Positions 60,901 through 63,740 of a DNA stretch of 64,000 nucleotides are shown here, in pieces. Within the stretch, counting starts at the first letter, position 1. Each line of letters begins with the position of its first letter. The position numbers and the translations under genes were made by a program. Source of the DNA: Hexactinellida sp. DTS-2022 (Eukaryota > Porifera > Hexactinellida); contig JAPNXP010000003.1 of assembly GCA_028753945.1 (NCBI GenBank), positions 6,138,001 through 6,202,000 of the forward strand, read 5' to 3'. Below the pieces are notes generated by a model, which saw only the letters and a program-made list of their open reading frames with translations, made no database searches and was not told where the DNA came from.

Positions 60901-62375
60901 TAGGAAGTTAGAGGCTGAGACTCTCCCGTTAGTATGTCATCCTCTGAGTCTGTAGATAGCAGTAGTATGGTATAGTATTAGGTAAGGAGGTGTATGGTTG
61001 TTAGTTAGTTAGTTTAGTTTGTTTGTTTTTTGTTTGAATGGTTTTTTTGAATGTTTGTTTGTTTGTTTGCTTGTTTGTTTGAATGGTTGTTTGATTGGGT
61101 GAATGTTATTTTTTGTTCGTTTGTTTGTTTGTTTGTTTGAATGGTTTTTTTGAATGTTTGTTTGTTTGTTTGCTTGTTTGTTTGAATGGTTGTTTGAATG
61201 GGTGAATGTTATTTTTTGTTTGAATGGTTGAATGATTGATTGATTGTTTGTGTGGTTTTTTTTTTTTAATTATTTGTTTGTTAGTTTGTTGTTTGTGTAT
61301 AAAATTACAAACTTGTTTATTTATGTATACGTATGTTGGTTAGTTGGTGCAAGTCAAAATATATGTATGCAATATGAATATGTATCTAACACTCTACATG
61401 CCATACCTTCATCAGAGTGCATATCATCATCAGGAGTATGGCTGCTGGGGGTTGGCATCTGGGGTTTCTGTCTCTTAAAGTAGGTGCGAGGTCTGTTGTG
61501 CTTCGTGCCGTAGCTCTTGTCCCTCTCCTCAGACTCTGTGTCTATTTATAGAATACTATACTATATATAGAGATCTAACCCACTACCTTACAATAGTAAA
61601 TTCCCGTTATAAGAATGTCTCGAGTATTTAGGTGGATTCTAATGGTTTTCAGAGACAGTATACATACTGAAATTATAGAATGTAGGTTAAAGTAAGAGAT
61701 TATAAAATAACCAAAGCATTATTCTGTATACACTGGATGCCGGTTATAAGAACATCGTCGGGAACTGCATATAATGTTCTTATAACCGGCATAAAATATG
61801 GCAACCATTCAGTATAATGTTCTTATTTCTTCTACACAGTTGGCACAGGTGTAATTTTAGATTTTGTTAGTATTGTTGTGTTGTAATTACTGTGCCGACT
61901 TACTATAGTATAGTGGCCCAGTATTGAAATGACTGCCTTGGTATATTATTATTTTTCTTCTGCACAGTCGGCACAGGTATAATTTTAGATTTTTTATTGT
62001 TGTTGTTGTTGTTACTGTGCCGACTATACTATAGTATTTTGACCCGGCGCTTATTCAGGTGAACACTGGTTGTTCGTCTTATGCGAAAATTCGTATTACA
62101 AATTATATCCAATATGTACTGTACCTGTTCTAGAATTTTCTGAGCTAGAAGGCACATACGCATCTCCGTCCAGCAGAACATGGTTGCTCTTCACAGCTGG
62201 CTTATCCCGTCCCCCCTTGGTGTCGGAGGGGGACAGAGGATGTTTCCGGGGCCGCCCTCTCTTCCGGAGGGGCGGAGGGGTGGACAGGGGAGGCACGTAC
62301 CTGTTGTAGGTGTCATCTGGCGTGAGCTGCAGCTTGCAGCGGGGCTGGTTGGGTGGCTCTCTGACGGGGGATGGG
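30377..62375 (-). CDS. SBNO: Strawberry-notch homologue, 16 exons traced
   Basis: A large DExH-type helicase-like nuclear regulator, read on the minus strand through 16 exons whose donor and acceptor phases all agree (about 3.4 kb, 1,143 residues). Order: AT-hook-like KRGRPRKH (exon 1), Walker [11 protein letters not shown] (exon 3), DECH box DECHRAKNL (exon 5), SATGASEP (exon 6), [14 protein letters not shown] (exon 7), [11 protein letters not shown] (exon 8), EAASSGISL (exon 12) and the helicase motif [13 protein letters not shown] (exon 13). Animal SBNO proteins run to about 1,400 residues, so an N-terminal piece and about 130 C-terminal residues are missing here. Three introns of 3.6, 9.2 and 8.2 kb contain other genes. 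SBNO proteins are linked to Notch and other developmental signalling. Confidence 0.93.
30733..31110. mobile_element. Family P element split by family G
   Basis: Left gggtatgctggaaatggttc and right ttcgaaccatttccgcatta are inverted ends. Family G sits at 30865-31058 inside it. Confidence 0.7.
30865..31058. mobile_element. MITE family G, nested
   Basis: cagtcaggtctacttattat to ataataaaagaacctgactg, TA-flanked. Related copies at 44015-44192 and 44650-44800. Confidence 0.85.
31161..31994. mobile_element. Run of degraded MITEs E, A/D, Q and F
   Basis: 31161-31265 has a family E start (cagtgaactcccgttataac). 31453-31590 is an A/D hybrid. 31604-31750 is family Q, with atagaccgtctata as a palindrome. 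31795-31994 is family F ending gaattaggttctactg. No gene; all lie in SBNO intron 15, downstream of exportin-1. Confidence 0.65.
32044..32049 (-). terminator. Poly(A) signal of exportin-1
   Basis: AATAAA on the minus strand, about 60 bases past the exportin-1 stop. Confidence 0.6.
32109..35354 (-). CDS. XPO1: Exportin-1 (CRM1), intronless
   Basis: 1,081 residues against about 1,071 in vertebrates, colinear along its whole length. It is the nuclear export receptor for leucine-rich signals, working with RanGTP. The importin-beta-like N-terminus spans about 45-115. The signature [20 protein letters not shown] is at 141-160. The NES groove segment [18 protein letters not shown] contains Cys532, equivalent to the leptomycin-reactive Cys528 of human CRM1. 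HEEDEKRF (513-520) forms part of the acidic loop. The C-terminal CRM1 domain is complete and ends after [13 protein letters not shown]. Start is M1 at 35354 or M4 at 35345. Residues 383-410, between conserved blocks, are unlike other CRM1. It lies in SBNO intron 15 on the same strand. A single-exon CRM1 suggests an ancient retrocopy or complete intron loss. Confidence 0.97.
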   Translation of the reverse strand: MVTMAESPYILPDNATTLLEFKERLDVNLLDQVICCMFQGGGHHQHLAQQLLTQLKDHPEAWTRVDAILEYSSNEQTKYFALQILEGVIKSKWKALPQEQCEGIQKYIVALIIKISSEQEEMDKHKVYLNKLNVILVQIVKQEWPKNWPTFISDIVGASRSNETLCQNNMVILKLLSEEVFDFSSGQMTQAKAKHLKESMCSEFSEIFNLCVYVMDSSGSFSLVEATLQTLLKFLNWIPLGYIFETKLFTTLIYKFLQIPNFRNVTLKCLTEIASINNETYNEQFLLLFTLVTSQLKLMLPLSTNIREAYQSGKDDEQHFIQNLALFFSSFLREHGDLLESKAELHNTLLEALHYLVLISEVDETEIFKICLDYWNSLTQNLYKLRFRVVGAISGPISLQAGGTSNIPGLALYEDVLSRVRQVMIGRMCKPEEVLIVENEQGEVVREFMKDTDAINMYKTMRETLVYLTHLDFVNTEHIMTEKLARQVDGSEWSWKNLNTLCWAIGSISGSMHEEDEKRFLVTVIKELLSLCEMKRGKDNKAIIASNIMYIVGQYPRFLKAHWKFLKTVVNKLFEFMHETHEGVQDMACDTFIKIAQKCRRHFIIVQRGEAEPYVEEILHNISGLICDLEPQQVHTFYEAVGYMISSQTDRDLQEKLIVKYMSLPNQIWEGIINKASRDITTLNEQEFIKQLAHILKTNVRACTAIGHQFITQLGRIYMDMLNIYKVLSENISQAITAKGPSIMKDPIIRSVRTVKKETLKLISSWVSKADDPKLVRENFLPPLLSAILLDYNKNVAEAREPEVLSCVTAIVDKLEYSATEDIPQILDSLFECTLEMINKDLEQYPEHRINFFRMLFSINKHCFTAFLNIPPQQFKLFLDSIIWAFKHTMRHVAEVGLLIMYDLLKNVEQLEASQSFYQTYYMDLLNHLFSVATDLSHAHGLTMQCTILAYLFQIVEDGIIHVPLFEPIEHAHDPSMDNVRYVKERLSVLFQSAYSHLQPTQIQVTIEGLFSFNRNVSLFKDHLRDFLVQIKEFSGEDDSQLYIEEKETEMRKAEAEKRSIQLTVPGIINPHDRPDESMEA
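35536..35660. mobile_element. Degraded MITE family A
   Basis: cagtagaacctcattagt with aattccggataaggcgaacg, right end lost. Upstream of exportin-1. Confidence 0.6.
35702..36502. mobile_element. MITE family B, internally expanded and interrupted
   Basis: Left end cagtagatgtcggttataag, right end ataaccggcatccactg. The inner unit ggttataagaacattatact...ccatatactc is repeated three times. A 539-bp segment is inserted at 35926-36464. Confidence 0.8.
35926..36464. mobile_element. Insertion into family B, probable 7-8-bp target duplication
   Basis: The host string gcagttc occurs on both sides (35919-35925 and 36465-36471). The ends, atatctaccaacc and ggttgacaggtatg, are weakly inverted. A short family T copy lies inside at 36056-36150. 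Confidence 0.6.
36665..37200. other. Family I fragment and unique AT-rich DNA
   Basis: 36665-36730 contains the strings tcaattcggttagtacgt and taaccgagttctactgta. Nothing else recognised. Confidence 0.5.
37201..37365. mobile_element. 165-bp TIR element, family S
   Basis: ggaccgttcaaacgttatgt and acgtaacgtttgaacggtcc are inverted with one mismatch over 26 bases. No clean target duplication. Confidence 0.8.
37366..37929. other. AT-rich intron DNA, nothing recognised
   Basis: Part of SBNO intron 15, upstream of exportin-1. No frame or repeat stands out. Confidence 0.5.
37930..38210. mobile_element. hAT-type MITE, 281 bp
   Basis: cagggttccacaaact and agtttgcggaaccctg are inverted. Perfect 8-bp duplication gtgtagca at 37922-37929 and 38211-38218. 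Confidence 0.9.
38250..38390. mobile_element. Degraded MITE family A
   Basis: cagtagaacctcgttagtac with internal A strings; right end eroded. Confidence 0.6.
38440..38575. mobile_element. MITE family K
   Basis: Contains tctaatagtccactttgg and ggtggactattagagaga. An inverted sister copy is nested at 57083-57218. Confidence 0.7.
38615..38850. repeat. (CAA)n / (GTT)n at an SBNO donor
   Basis: Long caa tracts broken by two copies of attgttgcaacagaagaagt. On the sense strand the GTT repeat starts right after the exon 15 donor. Confidence 0.9.
38852..39016 (-). CDS. SBNO: SBNO exon 15
   Basis: Acceptor tactctttaacag|GA, donor CTAG|gttcgt. Encodes [14 protein letters not shown], where SBNO proteins have a similar HQQN..F.YF stretch, and [11 protein letters not shown]. 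Confidence 0.9.
39060..39250. repeat. (CAAA)n tract
   Basis: Simple repeat filling most of the 256-bp intron 14. Its antisense translation is low-complexity. Confidence 0.9.
39273..39502 (-). CDS. SBNO: SBNO exon 14
   Basis: Acceptor ctaccctatcctatag|AT, donor CTAG|gtaggg. Encodes [16 protein letters not shown] and [10 protein letters not shown], the latter a strong SBNO signature. Confidence 0.92.
39655..39830. repeat. Family E fragment and 43-bp tandem duplication
   Basis: 39655-39724 ends ataacgggagttgactg. 39725-39830 has tagttagtacataaacaa...ccgtactatactgc about 2.3 times. Confidence 0.7.
39858..40106 (-). CDS. SBNO: SBNO exon 13 (helicase motif VI)
   Basis: Acceptor cccctctag|CT, donor CACG|gtacgt. 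Encodes [20 protein letters not shown] and THRSNQ, then [19 protein letters not shown]. The Q..GR.HR..Q residues match helicase motif VI. Confidence 0.95.
40174..40332. mobile_element. MITE family B
   Basis: cagtggatgccggttataag to tatccgacaactattg in intron 12. Confidence 0.8.
40508..40702. mobile_element. Degraded MITE family A
   Basis: cagtagaaccttgttaatac; the right end is ggattaacgagc. Confidence 0.55.
41000..41105 (-). repeat. Intronic GAAAGTG element, copy 1
   Basis: gccctggggtccaaggtataa, then a cactttcactttcacttt run, then ggcaactaagaga. The same arrangement lies at 54300-54400. Each copy sits 30-40 bases inside an SBNO intron from the donor. Confidence 0.75.
41133..41368 (-). CDS. 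SBNO: SBNO exon 12
   Basis: Acceptor cactatccatag|GT, donor AACG|gtgagt. Encodes [27 protein letters not shown] and [19 protein letters not shown]. Confidence 0.95.
41400..41540. repeat. (TTAG)n microsatellite
   Basis: gttagttagttagctag pattern in intron 11. A second block at 41811-41945 adds (TTTG)n. Confidence 0.9.
41627..41810. mobile_element. MITE family A inside a microsatellite
   Basis: gtagaaccgagttagtagg to taacgaggttctactg. It splits the TTAG repeat into two blocks. Confidence 0.8.
41998..42224 (-). CDS. SBNO: SBNO exon 11
   Basis: Acceptor acattccttag|AA, donor CCAG|gttagt. Encodes [18 protein letters not shown] and [12 protein letters not shown], a clear SBNO block. Confidence 0.95.
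42254..42425. mobile_element. MITE family D
   Basis: cagtatactctcgttaatag to taacgagagtctactg, near-complete. Confidence 0.85.
42523..42623 (-). CDS. SBNO: SBNO exon 10
   Basis: Acceptor tatatctgtgtag|GT, donor CTTG|gttagt. Encodes [18 protein letters not shown] and a Lys-rich end, a poorly conserved linker. Confidence 0.8.
42640..43007. repeat. Two (CAA)n tracts in intron 9
   Basis: 42640-42742 and 42925-43007, with caacatgcaacaa interruptions. Open frames on both strands here are repeat translation only. Confidence 0.9.
43014..43161 (-). CDS. SBNO: SBNO exon 9
   Basis: Acceptor attgttgtgtctacag|AA, donor CAGG|gtatgt. Encodes a Ser/Asp-rich linker, [17 protein letters not shown]. Confidence 0.85.
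43295..44012. repeat. Family R, D and W fragments
   Basis: 43295-43445 is family R (aggagcgcgaaaactgcc). 43500-43735 holds family D-like debris. 43891-44012 has cgttaattcgacc and aattcgaccaaat, a family seen only here. All in intron 8. Confidence 0.5.
44015..44192. mobile_element. MITE family G at an SBNO donor
   Basis: cagtcagcttcttttattat to gcagacctgcctg-TA. Its right end coincides with intron position +3 of the exon 8 donor. Confidence 0.8.
44194..44446 (-). CDS. SBNO: SBNO exon 8
   Basis: Acceptor tatatcgtatgcag|GT, donor ACAG|gtacag. Encodes [36 protein letters not shown] and a Lys/Ser linker. Confidence 0.95.
44502..44935. mobile_element. MITE cluster A, G and H
   Basis: 44502-44650 is a degraded A element, 44650-44800 a G element without clean ends, and 44812-44935 family H starting cagtggtgtttgcctaatag. 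They fill intron 7. Confidence 0.65.
44951..45192 (-). CDS. SBNO: SBNO exon 7
   Basis: Acceptor ataactccattag|GC, donor CTAAG|gtatgt. Encodes [19 protein letters not shown] and [19 protein letters not shown]. The 34-bp satellite begins 15-17 bases upstream of this acceptor. Confidence 0.95.
45208..47406. repeat. 34-bp satellite, about 64 copies
   Basis: Unit of 34 bases: cagtgaactcccgttataac followed by caagtatacaagta. Common variants: aagcaag for aaccaag, ggta for agta, actgtg for acagtg. The unit matches the terminus of MITE family E (cagtgaactcccgttataac at 31161). It ends directly in a family C element at 47407. Located in SBNO intron 6. Confidence 0.97.
47407..47536. mobile_element. MITE family C abutting the satellite
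   Basis: cagtcaactccgcttaatag to aagcggagtcgattg. Confidence 0.8.
47580..47712. mobile_element. MITE family E
   Basis: atataacgaaatcgatatttt to gtaacgagagtttactg, with aatgcattaattatcatccg in the middle. 200 bases past the satellite that shares its end. Confidence 0.75.
47936..48499 (+). CDS. Possible ciliary protein, CFAP119/CCDC189-like
   Basis: 187 residues, single exon, inside SBNO intron 6 on the opposite strand. N-terminal 1-45 is polar and disordered. The rest is all-helical: [19 protein letters not shown], then a helix rich in Glu, and near the end [18 protein letters not shown] and [12 protein letters not shown]. That last pattern recalls the C-terminal part of the flagellar protein CFAP119 (CCDC189), but the match is from memory and only moderate. 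No signal or membrane segment. If right, it would act in motile cilia. Otherwise it is an unrecognised helical protein. Confidence 0.5.
   Translation: MKKQSPTKMPTTGSPIQDLSLSKSDPIQLETPTQIISTEQLDDLTNYNDRPDILCEKLSEMLTLENDPKIDLRAKIERDFLLFAYFWATKQGMDTENISIFLGVIHGLYHSISLQESSREILMLELESRIRGVGVDGYIGGMTGFTEIELKNILEFISICLLQHFELYRYVLTEQRITQEYTQEVRL
48506..48923. mobile_element. MITE family B, duplicated inside and interrupted
   Basis: Ends cagtagatgtcggattcgg and ataaccgacatccactg. The inner ataagcacac...ccatatacc unit occurs twice. Foldback M is inserted at 48664-48846. Confidence 0.8.
48664..48846. mobile_element. Foldback element M with perfect 9-bp duplication
   Basis: Arms gagtttacttatacagcg and cgctgtataagtaaattc, then gatcatcggtatcacc and its mirror. 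tataattta at 48655-48663 and 48847-48855. Same family as 29461-29610 with an added ccgatgatcgctg outer arm. Confidence 0.9.
49150..49310. repeat. Family Q fragment
   Basis: tagacggtctataaaagccc and tagaccgtctataaattc, inverse to 31604-31750. Confidence 0.6.
49337..49675 (+). CDS. Orphan terminal exon, LPEY motif and coiled coil
   Basis: Acceptor ttatttctgattctgtttag|AT with a good pyrimidine tract. From there a 112-residue frame runs in phase 0 to a stop. It starts [14 protein letters not shown], so LPEY (an LPxY WW ligand) is seven residues in, followed by a helical, Lys/Glu-rich C-terminus ending [12 protein letters not shown]. The layout resembles the tail exon of the mini membrane gene at 29840. 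No exon 1 was found upstream; the DNA there is repeats. It may be the remains of a gene, or exon 1 may lie farther off. Confidence 0.4.
   Translation: MEIEKLPEYSTLKIAPLEESVPITFFYTLINPQSSTAQNKQDTIEPNEIAQQFSSEVEAIKEKFSPGKVRKVVTIATEKIVSDVKEELFGRLNAKENEFQARIKKIENKLKK
49893..50049. mobile_element. MITE family H, full copy
   Basis: cagtggtgttcgcgtaatag to ctattaggcgaacaccactg, TA-flanked, 157 bases. Confidence 0.88.
50050..50687. other. AT-rich upstream region of 7TM gene A
   Basis: No gene or clear repeat; contains several caaat runs. Should hold the promoter of the 7TM gene. Confidence 0.5.
50688..50695 (+). promoter_or_regulatory. TATA box of 7TM gene A
   Basis: tataaata 36 bases upstream of the ATG. 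Confidence 0.6.
50724..51806 (+). CDS. Seven-helix membrane protein A
   Basis: 360 residues, one exon, inside SBNO intron 6 on the opposite strand. Hydrophobic spans at about 16-42, 75-102, 124-148, 165-185, 190-206, 241-263 and 300-335 give a receptor-like seven-helix plan. A basic loop follows helix 1 ([14 protein letters not shown]), another follows helix 5 (VLRARRED). No signal peptide. DRY and NPxxY motifs of rhodopsin-type receptors are not visible. Residues 133-265 are identical in protein sequence to gene B at 52339, while both ends are diverged. I do not recognise the family. A chemoreceptor-like role is a guess from the topology. Confidence 0.75.
   Translation: MNSFNIFHNKAEIPFWALTTLGIIFSIGFVLISTIWCVYYIYHALKVKREIKALKRYTEHLDKERYINAVIEYKKSIFIVIISFLESWLGIVYWGVISFAILYNDPNNSTLPSFSYYMEKHPTFDLLVIGFVSLFILMGSLVCILTSYMTKAYGTGRETKLNEKQLFVWMFLQLFIGWIVCLIPGIREIGLPVYTLCIFIGQIVVYTRLSSRLYSVLRARREDSYFEDRTMHSRLVIMCRNFRYGAIAYTVVLVFFLSELITEIVGYYFAVIFLDDHFLHEYLDPSDILRKHHLNTLIQIKLFIACIAKITAMLMVLFSFAVHLTVVLWIILGSIGRKRYIKYQIKCANGVLNTPLMGDK
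51917..52156. mobile_element. Family I and family B side by side
   Basis: 51917-51995 starts cagtagaactcggttataac; 52000-52156 is a full B element. They separate the two convergent 7TM genes. Confidence 0.75.
52339..53415 (-). CDS. Seven-helix membrane protein B
   Basis: 358 residues, one exon, convergent with gene A. Same seven-helix plan and the same basic loop ([14 protein letters not shown]). The block [16 protein letters not shown] through LSELITEIV is the same as gene A, and the DNA differs at only about two positions over some 390 bases. The first loops (FHSGKHEQ) and the last helix are clearly different from gene A. The alternative start M12 is possible. Family not recognised. Confidence 0.75.
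   Translation of the reverse strand: MPSFYYFFHNNMDIHIPLIILDALGIIFSFGVVFLGGIWCVYYIYHALKVKRKIKALKRCTEHLDRERYINAIIEYKKSIFLVIISFLESWLHVFYWGIISEKFIHFHSGKHEQYLFKKNPSFEFLITVAFSLFILMGSLVCILTSYMTKAYGTGRETKLNEKQLFVWMFLQLFIGWIVCLIPGIREIGLPVYTLCIFIGQIVVYTRLSSRLYSVLRARREDSYFEDRTMHSRLVIMCRNFRYGAIAYTVVLVFFLSELITEIVKSLFVSIFIKQRFLDGYLDPSDFLNVHSKEIHSLRISLRLITRVIAMLTIFFSLMVHLSIVVKAIIRGIQRNRNMNKQIKCVNDMLNVPLIGEN
53416..53950. other. Upstream of 7TM gene B
   Basis: TATA box at 53452-53459, then AT-rich DNA with a caaa run near 53715. No gene. Confidence 0.5.
53452..53459 (-). promoter_or_regulatory. TATA box of 7TM gene B
   Basis: tataaata on the minus strand about 37 bases upstream of the ATG, the same spacing as in gene A. 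Confidence 0.6.
53951..54085. mobile_element. MITE family D, truncated
   Basis: cagtagaatctcgttaatag start; right end missing. Confidence 0.65.
54140..54420 (-). repeat. Intronic GAAAGTG element, copy 2
   Basis: aaaagtgaaagt motifs at 54150-54190, then the gccctggggtccaaggtataa / cactttcgctttc / ggcaactaagagat series shared with 41000-41105. Just inside the exon 6 donor. Confidence 0.75.
54432..54622 (-). CDS. SBNO: SBNO exon 6
   Basis: Acceptor tgtctgtatatatag|AC, donor GAGAG|gtatga. Encodes [20 protein letters not shown] and [17 protein letters not shown]. Confidence 0.96.
54656..54921. mobile_element. MITE family C with internal duplication
   Basis: cagtcaactcgcttaatagag to ttaagcggagttgactg. 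An 80-base inner unit (taagccaaactgtaattc) is present twice. Confidence 0.85.
54972..55405. mobile_element. Family V element with nested family A
   Basis: cagtcgaaaccggttttttc on the left, ttaaatcgagttctactat on the right. A full family A element lies at 55016-55150 between two cggtttttt stretches. Confidence 0.65.
55406..55892. other. AT-rich intron DNA
   Basis: Nothing recognised; part of SBNO intron 5. Confidence 0.5.
55893..56092. repeat. Minisatellite, 39-45-bp unit, about 4.6 copies
   Basis: Unit aatggctgtataacacagta followed by tacggtctacatacaagtt; later units gain a catata insertion. It ends about 10 bases before the exon 5 donor. Confidence 0.9.
56101..56247 (-). CDS. SBNO: SBNO exon 5 (DECH box)
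   Basis: Acceptor ttgttgtttactag|AC, donor AGAAG|gtaata. Encodes [17 protein letters not shown], the Walker B/DEAH-type motif, and the phosphate-binding neighbour KPSKTGN. Confidence 0.96.
56255..56480. repeat. (CAA)/(CAAA)n filling intron 4
   Basis: Simple repeats; translated frames here are meaningless. A second (CAA)n block occupies 56647-56750 up to the exon 4 donor. Confidence 0.9.
56520..56616. mobile_element. MITE family B, short copy
   Basis: cagtggaagtcggttataag to tatccggcatcaactg. Confidence 0.8.
56751..57003 (-). CDS. SBNO: SBNO exon 4
   Basis: Acceptor gcggttctactgtag|GC, donor ACAAG|gttgtt. Encodes [20 protein letters not shown] and [15 protein letters not shown], then [10 protein letters not shown]. 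The acceptor AG uses the TA target site of a MITE. Confidence 0.95.
57006..57325. mobile_element. MITE family A copies with nested family K
   Basis: A first A terminus (cagtagaaccgcattgg) at 57006 is followed by another (agtataaccgcgttag) at 57051 running to 57325. Family K (ctctctaatagtccacc ... gagagaacagactg) is inserted at 57083-57218. Confidence 0.75.
57326..57880. other. Upstream region of NHL gene
   Basis: AT-rich, nothing recognised until the TATA box at 57881. Confidence 0.5.
57881..57888 (+). promoter_or_regulatory. TATA box of NHL gene
   Basis: tataaata 73 bases upstream of the ATG at 57954; it argues against the longer frame starting at 57807. Confidence 0.55.
57954..59177 (+). 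CDS. Coiled-coil/NHL-repeat protein, nested in SBNO
   Basis: 407 residues, single exon, in SBNO intron 3 and antisense to it. Residues 1-25 are Pro-rich, 25-125 a coiled coil ([24 protein letters not shown]), then five or six NHL repeats: [73 protein letters not shown] and [17 protein letters not shown]. No RING or B-box. It is a paralogue of the gene at 7532 and of the wreck at 62757. The propeller probably binds protein or RNA; the target is unknown. Confidence 0.88.
   Translation: MAARYPIPPPATDPVETRINRAIDGLIALLNLRRAQLLTQVRDAREEKRAAEVARQEMDTQLTTARTHLLTDLKENPLKSFRDKTVSEIDQKLRELRINIPAETELRWQCDTRDLEVSISRLGEITQVPVVPNYATFQLPTVATGEEGIGPGELNVPCGVAINEATNQIFVANRNNNRIEIFSETGEYLNQLGDGQLHYPHGIAIHENSLYVSSDVEHTISKYSLTDFSFVKRIGKRGSNNGEFQYPQQLTTDPNGQVFIADYGNDRICVFDTDLNHVRNITHQAISFPYDVKLSHDRVYVVCNKNPCMLVLSLEGDMLHSLISRGEGMNVLNPCFFCLDTNNNFVISDYDTHSIRVFSPAGNLLHTIGREGHQQGMFYEPRGIAIDTNGRLVCVSRNENFGLQIFC
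59200..59205 (+). terminator. Poly(A) signal of NHL gene
   Basis: AATAAA 23 bases after the stop codon. Confidence 0.6.
59206..60620. other. Repeat-rich part of SBNO intron 3
   Basis: Family H piece 59520-59595 (gttcgcgtaatagcaagtc), family D 3' part 59866-59989, degraded family A 60074-60240, a hAT-like end at 60245 (cagtggttcccaacctgggg) and family R 60330-60510. No further gene. Confidence 0.6.
60629..60949 (-). CDS. SBNO: SBNO exon 3 (Walker A)
   Basis: Acceptor tactgctatctacag|AC. Encodes [36 protein letters not shown] and [18 protein letters not shown]. The donor is GCAG|gcgagt, a GC rather than GT donor. The frame continues into exon 4 only if it is used. Confidence 0.95.
60990..61300. 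repeat. (TTTG)n with 103-bp duplication
   Basis: gaatggtttttttgaatg, gcttgtttgtttgaatgg and gggtgaatgttattttttg appear twice, 103 bases apart. Fills much of intron 2. Confidence 0.85.
61407..61541 (-). CDS. SBNO: SBNO exon 2
   Basis: Acceptor tattctataaatag|AC, donor GAAG|gtatgg. Encodes [19 protein letters not shown] and [11 protein letters not shown]. It is a low-conservation linker, placed by its splice sites and phase. Confidence 0.8.
61731..62040. repeat. Family B fragment and tandem family U
   Basis: 61731-61825 is a B element without its right end. 61837-62040 holds two copies of an acagt(c/t)ggcacagg..ctgtgccgact unit about 120 bases apart; a related piece is at 59310-59350. Confidence 0.65.
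62125..62375 (-). CDS. SBNO: SBNO exon 1 of those found (AT-hook)
   Basis: Acceptor ctatataggttag|CC, donor AACAG|gtacag. Encodes [20 protein letters not shown], then [11 protein letters not shown], an AT-hook-like DNA-contact motif. It begins with an acceptor, so at least one earlier exon exists, outside the window or unrecognised. Confidence 0.75.
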
Positions 62376-62424
62376 CTAACCTATATAGTATTGGGGAATA
62401 GTATAATGACCGTAATAGGAAATA

Positions 62425-62601
62425 CAGTCGACTCCGCTTAATAGAGTTACCTCGCCTTGACCCGATTAAGCGGAGAAATCTATTAACCGCAAATATATTA
62501 AGCCAAACTGTATAATTAACCTATTATGTTTTATTTGGGATAAAAAGCAACTTGCTACTAGAGCAATATTATAATAATATGCTATTAGGCGAACACCAGT
62601 G
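62425..62601. mobile_element. Truncated MITEs C and H
   Basis: cagtcgactccgcttaatag starts a C element that runs out near 62515. 62535-62601 is the right part of family H (gctattaggcgaacacc). Confidence 0.65.
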
Positions 62602-62756
62602 ATACACAAAGAGATTGTTGTTTCTGTAATTGTGAGTGTTGAATAAACCGGGAAAATGCGTGTTTTTGATAGTGAAAAGTAATCACAAACGAGTCATCTT
62701 GTTCCATTATAGAATTATAGGAGAGAAATATAATTAGTTGCGAAGCAAAATGTGAA

Positions 62757-63740
62757 ATGGCGACACAATTTCCTGAGCCAATCGCAGTGCCACTCTTCGA
62801 CCCCGTAGCCACAGCAATAAACGAATCGATCGACAGGTTGATACTCTCTCTCGAGCAGAGAAGAGTCCATCTCCTAACCCTCTTACGGGACACACGGGAA
62901 CAAATGGGACACACTCAGGTGGCTCTCCAACAGAAGGAGGAGCAGCTAGTCGAGTCCCGCCGAATGCTAGAAGGCCTGATGACCCATAATGAGCTCCATT
63001 CCATGCAGGAGAGAATATTGGCAGAATTGGAAGCCAAACGGGCAGAGCTACAAGCCAATGCGCCACCACCTCAAACAAACCATAAGAATCGAAATCCCTT
63101 AAAACCACTAAATCCTTTCATTACTCCTAACCAATAATATCCAATTATGTTACATTCCAACAGCCCACTGTTGTTGCGAAGTCTCTCAATCGAGCAAGAA
63201 TCAGGACACATTTACATGGTAGATACGCCAACAGAAAAATCCAAATATTCTCCCAGGCAGGAATTATCATAACATCACGCTATCTTCCTATTCAAGCTGC
63301 CAGATCTCACAATGATACAGTAGATGCCGGTTATAAGAACACCGGTTATAAGAACATTCTACTGGAAAACGGTTGCCATATACCCTATATAATTATGCCG
63401 GTTATAAGAACATTATATGCAGTTCCCGACGATGTTCTTATAACCGGCATCCACTGTATTACCAATCCAACCGATACAAATCGCCATCTCTCCAAATCAA
63501 CACCTCTAAGTGTCAGAAAAGTGAACCACAGAATCCAAATCCTGTCTACAGCTATGAGTTCCAAGCCTCGATACGACACCAAACAACAGCTCTACCTATT
63601 GATGCAAGTTCTCAAATAGTGAAATGTTTGTGTTTAACATTATCATTAGCGACTGTTCAACTGACAATATCAAAGTATTCTCTCCAGAAGGAGACCTCCT
63701 ACAGACCATAGGAAGACAGGACATGAAGTAGGAATGTTTC
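62757..63740 (+). pseudogene. Decayed NHL-repeat gene
   Basis: A 126-codon frame (62757-63137) matches the Pro-rich start and coiled coil of the NHL protein at 57954 (FDPVATAINESIDRLILSLE). After its stop the homology goes on in another frame (NYVTFQQPTVVA near 63142, RKIQIFSQAG near 63228). It is then split by a MITE at 63318-63456 and resumes near 63640 (DNIKVFSPEGDLLQTIGR). The middle of the propeller is lost. Frameshift, deletion and insertion make it a pseudogene, though the coiled-coil frame could still be translated. Confidence 0.8.
63318..63456. mobile_element. MITE family B inside the NHL pseudogene
   Basis: cagtagatgccggttataag to ataaccggcatccactg flanked by TA; an intact, young-looking copy. 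Confidence 0.88.
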
